NCBI GenBank assembly: GCA_002414205.1 | Contig: DHYQ01000011.1 | Coordinates: 10,820-20,166, forward strand | Direction of reading: 5' to 3' | DNA length: 9,347 nucleotides | Source: Gallionellaceae bacterium UBA5126 | GTDB lineage: Bacteria; Pseudomonadota; Gammaproteobacteria; Burkholderiales; Gallionellaceae | Shown here: positions 5,335 to 9,347 of the stretch, piece after piece | Position numbering within the stretch: position 1 is the first letter of the stretch | Layout of the letters: the number at the start of each line of letters is the position of its first letter | Made by a program: the position numbers and the translations under genes | The notes under the pieces: model-generated | Database searches by the model: none | Seen by the model: only the letters and a program-made list of their open reading frames with translations | Told to the model about the DNA's origin: nothing

Positions 5335-7181
5335 TGTATTCCCTGTTAAACAGCATTGAATCGCCAGCGGATTTGCGCCGTCTGGACAAACAGCAATTGC
5401 CGCAACTGGCCCGTGAATTGCGCGAATTTCTGGTGGATTCGGTCAGTAAGACCGGCGGACATTTGTCTTCCAACCTTGGCACGATTGAGTTGACCCTGGC
5501 CCTGCATTATCTCTACAACACCCCGGAAGATCGGTTGGTGTGGGACGTGGGGCACCAAACCTATGCCCACAAGATTCTCACTGGGCGGCGTGCAGGCATG
5601 AGTCGCTTGCGCATGGCGGGTGGGCTGGCCGGGTTCCCCAAGCGCGACGAAAGCCCGTATGACACCTTTGGCGTGGGACATTCCAGCACCTCGATTTCGG
5701 CGGCGCTGGGCATGGCGGTGGCGGCCAAACTGGATGGCTCGGCGCGGCGCACGGTGGCGATTATCGGCGACGGTGCATTGACCGGCGGCATGGCGTTTGA
5801 AGCGCTGAATTGCGCGGGCGACATGGACGACGTGAATCTGCTGGTGATCCTCAACGACAACGACATGTCGATTTCCCGTCCGGTCGGGGCGCTGAACAAT
5901 TACCTGTCCAAGTTGATGTCGGGGCGGTTTTATTCTGCGGTGCGCAGTCGTGGCGAAAAGGCTTTGCGTGGCATGCCCGGCATGCACGAATTTGCCCGCC
6001 GTGCCGAAGAGCACATGAAGGGCATGGTGACGGCCAGCACGCTGTTCGAGGAATTCGGTTTTAATTACATCGGCCCGATCGACGGGCATGATTTGAATGT
6101 GTTGCTGGAAACCCTGAGTAATGTGCGCAAGCTGACCGGCCCGCAGTTTTTGCATGTGGTCACGCAGAAAGGCAAGGGCTATGCCCAAGCGGAGGAAGAT
6201 TGCCTGCTGTATCACGGCGTGAGCAAGTTTGACCGTGTACAGGGCATCGTGGCCAAACCCGCCGGTCAGCCGACGTACACTCAGGTGTTCGGGCAATGGC
6301 TATGCGATATGGCAGCACGCGAGCCGCGTTTGGTGGGCATCACGCCCGCCATGTGCGAAGGCTCTGGCATGCAGGCGTTTGCCAAGGCGTATCCCGAACG
6401 CTACCACGATGTCGGTATCGCCGAGCAGCATGCGCTCACCTTTGCGGCGGGCTTGGCGTGTGACGGTTACAAGCCGGTGGTGGCGATTTACTCCACCTTT
6501 TTGCAGCGCGCCTACGACCAACTCATTCACGACATCGCCATTCAAAATTTGCCGGTGCTGCTGGCGATTGATCGCGGCGGGCTGGTGGGCGCAGACGGCG
6601 CGACCCATGCCGGGAGCTTCGATTTGAGCTTTTTGCGCTGTGTGCCCAACATGACCGTGATGGCCCCGGCGGATGAAAACGAATGCCGCCAGATGCTGTA
6701 CACCGCTATGTTGCTGGATACGCCGACCGCCGTGCGCTACCCGCGTGGTACCGGGCCGGGGGTGGTGACCCAAGCTGACATGACGGCGTTGCCGGTGGGC
6801 AAGGCGGAGGTGCGGCGCGAAGGCCATGGTATTGCCATTCTGGCCTTTGGCAGCATGCTGGCCCCGGCGCTGGCGGCGGGCGAGCGCCTGAATGCCACCG
6901 TGGTTAATATGCGCTTTGTCAAACCGCTGGATGAAGCCCTGCTGCTGGCATTGATCAAAACCCATCCGGTGCTGGTGACGGTGGAAGAAAACGTGATTCA
7001 AGGCGGTGCGGGCAGTGCAGTAGCGGAATGTCTGGCAGCGCATCGGCAGGCGGTTTCCCTGTTACATTTGGGGCTGCCGGATCGCTTCATCGAACAGGGT
7101 GATCCGGTTCACCTGCTGGCGGAGTGTGGCTTGAATGCAGATGGTATCGCCGCTTCCGTACAAGCCTTTTTAACCAAGTAA
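5334..7181 (+). CDS. dxs: 1-deoxy-D-xylulose-5-phosphate synthase
   Basis: Dxs joins pyruvate and glyceraldehyde 3-phosphate, with thiamine diphosphate, to make DXP. This is the first step of the MEP isoprenoid pathway and also supplies thiamine and pyridoxal. The 615 residues cover all three transketolase-type domains. [11 protein letters not shown] (39-49) carries the conserved His43. The thiamine-binding motif begins GDGALTGG (145-152) and ends at NDND (174-177). [15 protein letters not shown] residues near 357-366 hold the catalytic Glu364. [11 protein letters not shown] lies at 386-396, and the C-terminal domain has the PRGTG (470-474) region. The start ATG overlaps the ispA stop (TGATG) and lacks its own Shine-Dalgarno, so it depends on translation of ispA. 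MYSLLNSI is a normal Dxs beginning. No defects are seen. Confidence 0.97.
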   Translation: MYSLLNSIESPADLRRLDKQQLPQLARELREFLVDSVSKTGGHLSSNLGTIELTLALHYLYNTPEDRLVWDVGHQTYAHKILTGRRAGMSRLRMAGGLAGFPKRDESPYDTFGVGHSSTSISAALGMAVAAKLDGSARRTVAIIGDGALTGGMAFEALNCAGDMDDVNLLVILNDNDMSISRPVGALNNYLSKLMSGRFYSAVRSRGEKALRGMPGMHEFARRAEEHMKGMVTASTLFEEFGFNYIGPIDGHDLNVLLETLSNVRKLTGPQFLHVVTQKGKGYAQAEEDCLLYHGVSKFDRVQGIVAKPAGQPTYTQVFGQWLCDMAAREPRLVGITPAMCEGSGMQAFAKAYPERYHDVGIAEQHALTFAAGLACDGYKPVVAIYSTFLQRAYDQLIHDIAIQNLPVLLAIDRGGLVGADGATHAGSFDLSFLRCVPNMTVMAPADENECRQMLYTAMLLDTPTAVRYPRGTGPGVVTQADMTALPVGKAEVRREGHGIAILAFGSMLAPALAAGERLNATVVNMRFVKPLDEALLLALIKTHPVLVTVEENVIQGGAGSAVAECLAAHRQAVSLLHLGLPDRFIEQGDPVHLLAECGLNADGIAASVQAFLTK

Positions 7182-7184
7182 AAT

Positions 7185-7218
7185 AATCGGGATTGGCGCT
7201 ATAATCGCCGTCCCGATT
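7185..7218 (+). promoter_or_regulatory. folE2 -10 element within an imperfect dyad
   Basis: A perfect TATAAT (7200-7205) lies 35 bases before folE2. It sits in the centre of an inverted repeat: AATCGGG (7185-7191) with CCCGATT (7212-7218), and GGCG (7195-7198) with CGCC (7206-7209). No good -35 is present. The dyad could be an operator or an RNA hairpin. It is not followed by a T run, so it is a poor terminator for dxs. Confidence 0.55.
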
Positions 7219-7240
7219 TACTCCCCCAGGAAAAACCGTT

Positions 7241-8038
7241 ATGACCACTCTCCCTATCCCGGACGTGCAAAGCTCCGCTGATTTGCGCCAAATTGCCATC
7301 AATCGTGTCGGCATCAAGGGTATTCGCCATCCCATCAAGGTCAGTGACAAGAGCGAAGGCGTGCAGCACACCATTGCCACCTTCAACATGTATGTTCACC
7401 TGCCGCATAATTTCAAGGGAACGCATATGTCGCGTTTCGTTGAAATTCTGAATCAGCATGAGCGGGAAATTTCCGTGGATTCCTTCCAAACTATTTTGAC
7501 CGAAATGGTCGAGCGGCTGGAAGCGGAGTCGGGCTACATCGAAATGTCTTTCCCGTATTTCATCAACAAGGTCGCCCCGGTGTCCGGCGTGCAAAGTTTG
7601 CTGGATTACGACGTCACCCTGATTGGTGAAATCAAAGCGGGCAAGGCCAGCCTGACTTTAAAAGTGTTGGTGCCCGTCACCAGCTTGTGCCCTTGCTCCA
7701 AGAAAATTTCCGAACGCGGTGCGCATAACCAACGCTCACATGTTACTTTGACCCTGCGCACCCGCGAGTTCATCTGGATTGAAGACGTGGTGCGCATCGC
7801 CGAAGAGCAAGCCTCGTGCGAGTTGTACGGTTTGCTGAAGCGCCCGGATGAAAAATTCGTCACCGAACGCGCTTACGATAATCCCAAGTTTGTGGAAGAT
7901 ATGGTGCGCGACGTGGCGGCGGTATTGAACGCCGATCCGCGTGTGGAAGCCTATGTGGTGGAATCGGAAAACTTTGAATCCATCCACAACCACTCTGCGT
8001 ATGCCTTGATTGAGCGTGACAAGACCCAAACGGCCTGA
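7241..8038 (+). CDS. folE2: GTP cyclohydrolase IB (FolE2 type)
   Basis: FolE2 converts GTP to 7,8-dihydroneopterin triphosphate, the first step of folate synthesis and a precursor supply for queuosine. The 265-residue length is typical of the family (COG1469). Motifs seen in order are IKGIRHP (25-31), [11 protein letters not shown] (59-69), the signature [14 protein letters not shown] (144-157) with GAHNQRS (160-166), and SIHNHSAYA (247-255). By comparison with the Neisseria enzyme, the metal ligands should be Cys150, His162, Glu204 and His249. All are present at a constant offset of three residues (numbering recalled from the literature). FolE2 can use metals other than zinc and often replaces FolE or backs it up. 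The gene starts 59 bases after dxs with its own -10 element, a weak AGGA nine bases before ATG, and a strong terminator behind it. Confidence 0.96.
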   Translation: MTTLPIPDVQSSADLRQIAINRVGIKGIRHPIKVSDKSEGVQHTIATFNMYVHLPHNFKGTHMSRFVEILNQHEREISVDSFQTILTEMVERLEAESGYIEMSFPYFINKVAPVSGVQSLLDYDVTLIGEIKAGKASLTLKVLVPVTSLCPCSKKISERGAHNQRSHVTLTLRTREFIWIEDVVRIAEEQASCELYGLLKRPDEKFVTERAYDNPKFVEDMVRDVAAVLNADPRVEAYVVESENFESIHNHSAYALIERDKTQTA

Positions 8039-8055
8039 GTTTGCGATTGGCCATC

Positions 8056-8085
8056 AAAAATGCCCGGTATTAACCGGGCATTTTT
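8056..8085. terminator. Bidirectional intrinsic terminator between folE2 and the small membrane gene
   Basis: A perfect 13 bp inverted repeat, AAAAATGCCCGGT with ACCGGGCATTTTT, surrounds a four-base loop. Either strand gives a GC stem followed by a T run. It lies 18 bases after folE2 and 37 bases after the convergent small gene, so it probably ends both transcripts. Confidence 0.93.
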
Positions 8086-8122
8086 CTTGGGCGGGCCGCT
8101 GTGCGGCGGTCGCCTAGGCGGC

Positions 8123-8335
8123 TTATTGGTTTTCCTGCGATGTCGGGCAGGGGGTGTTCATGATGCAACCCGCACCGGAACCCAGTGTGGCGATCGAAAT
8201 CATGATGAACACCATGCCAACGGCACTGGCGCCGCTATTGAAAGCCAGAACAGTTGTGGCGATGGAAACGGCAAACAGTGCTAAGGCTTTGGTCAAGACA
8301 TACCGTGCAGATTTGGTACGTTCGTAGTCGGCCAT
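8123..8335 (-). CDS. Small two-helix membrane protein, unknown
   Basis: I do not recognise this gene. The ATG at 8333-8335 is preceded by AAGGAG with six bases between, a strong ribosome site, so I prefer it to an upstream ATG in the same frame. The protein has 70 residues. The N-terminus is charged (MADYERTKSARYV). A first helix spans about 14-32, a second about 38-56 (GMVFIMISIATLGSG), and the C-terminus carries two Cys residues, GCIMNTPC (56-63). The positive N-terminus suggests it stays in the cytoplasm, which would put the Cys-containing tail there as well (inference). It lies between the ihfB terminator and a bidirectional terminator, so it is a single-gene unit. It resembles no family I can name. 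The strong ribosome site and clean boundaries argue that it is a real gene. Confidence 0.72.
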   Translation of the reverse strand: MADYERTKSARYVLTKALALFAVSIATTVLAFNSGASAVGMVFIMISIATLGSGAGCIMNTPCPTSQENQ

Positions 8336-8393
8336 GGGATTCTCCTTCTGGAAGCGTTGACGATAAGGGGATGCGGTACAAACAGCGGCGGGC

Positions 8394-8399
8394 ATTTTA
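8394..8399 (-). promoter_or_regulatory. Possible -10 element for the small membrane gene
   Basis: TAAAAT on the minus strand lies 58 bases before the start codon and 36 bases beyond the ihfB terminator. No -35 resembling TTGACA is present at 16-18 bases upstream. It is offered only because a promoter should lie in this gap. Confidence 0.3.
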
Positions 8400-8435
8400 C
8401 CGAATATGCAGGTGAATTGGTGGCTGTTTTGTCAT

Positions 8436-8465
8436 AAAAAACGGCCTGTGCGAACACAGGCCGTT
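8436..8465 (-). terminator. Intrinsic terminator of ihfB
   Basis: An 11 bp stem (8440-8450 with 8455-8465) closes on a loop that reads TTCG on the minus strand, a very stable tetraloop. A T run of six follows on that strand. It starts 20 bases after the ihfB stop. Confidence 0.93.
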
Positions 8466-8485
8466 CTCAAGGCAACAGATGCCGA

Positions 8486-8773
8486 TTAACTGCGAGACTC
8501 ACCTACGCGTTCGCGTAATTCCTTGCCGGCTTTGAAATGAGGGACATATTTGGCAGGGACTTGAACTTTGTCGCCCGTCTTGGGATTGCGCCCTTGACGG
8601 GGTGGACGAAAGTTCAGCCCAAAGCTGCCAAAACCACGAATTTCAATCCGACCGCCTGCTGCCAAGGTGGCAGACAACCCCTCCAGAATTACTTTCACAG
8701 CAGCCTCGGCCTGTTTGGCCTGCAACTGCGGATGCAATTCGGTGAGTTTGATAATCAAGTCAGAACGAGTCAT
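8486..8773 (-). CDS. ihfB: Integration host factor beta subunit
   Basis: IHF-beta pairs with IHF-alpha to bind and sharply bend DNA at specific sites, in transcription, recombination and replication. The 95 residues match the family length and order. [10 protein letters not shown] is the N-terminal helix. [20 protein letters not shown] (42-61) leads to the beta arm, with GRNPKTG (61-67). Pro64 is the residue that intercalates into DNA. The end is [19 protein letters not shown] (72-90). The FGLNFRPPR pattern separates it from HU and from IHF-alpha. It follows rpsA by 16 bases, the usual proteobacterial pair, so it is probably read from rpsA transcripts and perhaps from a promoter inside rpsA. 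The Shine-Dalgarno is weak (no AGGA). The lapA gene that often follows is absent; a strong terminator is there instead. Confidence 0.95.
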   Translation of the reverse strand: MTRSDLIIKLTELHPQLQAKQAEAAVKVILEGLSATLAAGGRIEIRGFGSFGLNFRPPRQGRNPKTGDKVQVPAKYVPHFKAGKELRERVGESRS

Positions 8774-8789
8774 CTTGGTCTTTCGGCAA

Positions 8790-9347
8790 TCAGGCGTCAG
8801 AGCGGTTCATCTTGGCCTTCAGCAGGGCACCCAGATTCGTGGTGCCAGCGTTGCTGCTGCTTTCGGCAGAGAACTTCTGCATGGCAGCGGTTTCTTCTGC
8901 ACGGCTCAGAGCCTTGATGGACAGGTTGATGCCACGGTTCTTGCGATCCAGGTTCACCACGACGGCGGTGACGGTGTCACCTTCCTTCAGATGAGAGCGG
9001 ATGTCTTCCACGCGGTCGATGGACACTTCAGACGCCTTCAGGTAAGCATCCACATCGTCAGCCAGGCTGATGACGGCGCCCTTGGCATCCAGAGACTTCA
9101 CGGTGCCGGTGACAATGGAGCCCTTTTCATGGCTGGAAACGAAGCCGCCGAAAGGATCACCTTCCAGTTGCTTGATACCCAGGGAGATGCGTTCGCGTTC
9201 CACGTCGATGGCCAGCACCACAGCTTCTACTTCGTCGCCCTTCTTGAAGTTGCGCACCATTTCTTCGCCGGATTGTGTCCAGGACAAGTCAGACAGATGA
9301 ATCAGGCCGTCAATGCCGCCTTCCAGGCCGATGAACACGCCGAAGTC
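8790..9347 (-). CDS. rpsA: Small ribosomal subunit protein bS1, C-terminal part
   Basis: Only the last 185 codons are in the window; the gene continues past the right edge. bS1 binds mRNA and helps it onto the 30S subunit. The visible part starts in an S1 (OB-fold) repeat with [20 protein letters not shown] and ends that repeat with [13 protein letters not shown] second repeat follows from [10 protein letters not shown] to [13 protein letters not shown]. These correspond to repeats 5 and 6 of the six-repeat E. coli protein. The tail is Ser/Ala-rich and ends [15 protein letters not shown]. The frame is open to the window edge, so a GTG at 9336-9338 should not be taken as a start. ihfB follows 16 bases after the stop. 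Confidence 0.96.
   Translation of the reverse strand, partial: DFGVFIGLEGGIDGLIHLSDLSWTQSGEEMVRNFKKGDEVEAVVLAIDVERERISLGIKQLEGDPFGGFVSSHEKGSIVTGTVKSLDAKGAVISLADDVDAYLKASEVSIDRVEDIRSHLKEGDTVTAVVVNLDRKNRGINLSIKALSRAEETAAMQKFSAESSSNAGTTNLGALLKAKMNRSDA

Noticed and set aside
5346..7043. Two long minus-strand open frames (5346-6296 and 6300-7043)
   Set aside because: Both lie antisense to dxs and are rich in His, Gln and Arg, which is a composition artefact.
7185..7218. Terminator of dxs
   Set aside because: The hairpin is not followed by a T run and has the -10 box in its loop, so a promoter-overlapping operator is the better reading.

Overview
The window looks like chromosomal core-genome DNA from a GC-rich betaproteobacterium. 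The support is the protein sequences (bS6, bS18, bL9, IHF-beta, S1, Dxs, IspA, PurT and FolE2 all read as proteobacterial) and the xseB-ispA-dxs-folE2 gene order. I cannot place it in an order or family from sequence alone. All coding frames look intact. I see no tRNA, rRNA, CRISPR array, transposase or phage gene.

Layout. (1) 1-926, minus strand: two exported proteins in one unit, a small Ala/Gly/Pro-rich protein followed 9 bases later by a DUF2145-type protein that runs off the left edge. (2) 988-2279, minus strand: the ribosomal protein operon rpsF-rpsR-rplI. It has a strong sigma70-type promoter, a structured leader that is a candidate S6:S18 autoregulatory site, and an intrinsic terminator. 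The primosomal gene priB, often found between rpsF and rpsR in this class, is absent. (3) 2395-3690, plus strand: purT, divergent from rpsF, with its own -10 element and terminator. (4) 3762-4097: a lower-GC small membrane protein of unknown function, then a pair of inverted palindromic repeats whose two copies differ only at base-paired positions. (5) 4187-8085, plus strand: xseB, ispA and dxs overlap head to tail by a few bases (translational coupling). folE2 follows with its own -10 element inside a dyad, then a near-perfect bidirectional-looking terminator. (6) 8123-9347, minus strand: the 3' end of rpsA, then ihfB and its UUCG-loop terminator, then a separate 70-residue membrane protein.

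How the genes work together. dxs makes DXP, the entry compound of the MEP isoprenoid pathway, and ispA condenses the C5 products into farnesyl diphosphate. folE2 opens tetrahydrofolate (and possibly queuosine) synthesis from GTP. purT is a formate-dependent, folate-independent step of purine synthesis. xseB supplies the small subunit of exonuclease VII. rpsF, rpsR, rplI and rpsA are translation genes, and ihfB encodes half of the DNA-bending IHF heterodimer.

I found no convincing new multi-gene system. The observations most worth a second look are the DUF2145 pair, the covarying inverted repeats, the rpsF leader, the folE2 promoter dyad and the two small membrane proteins.
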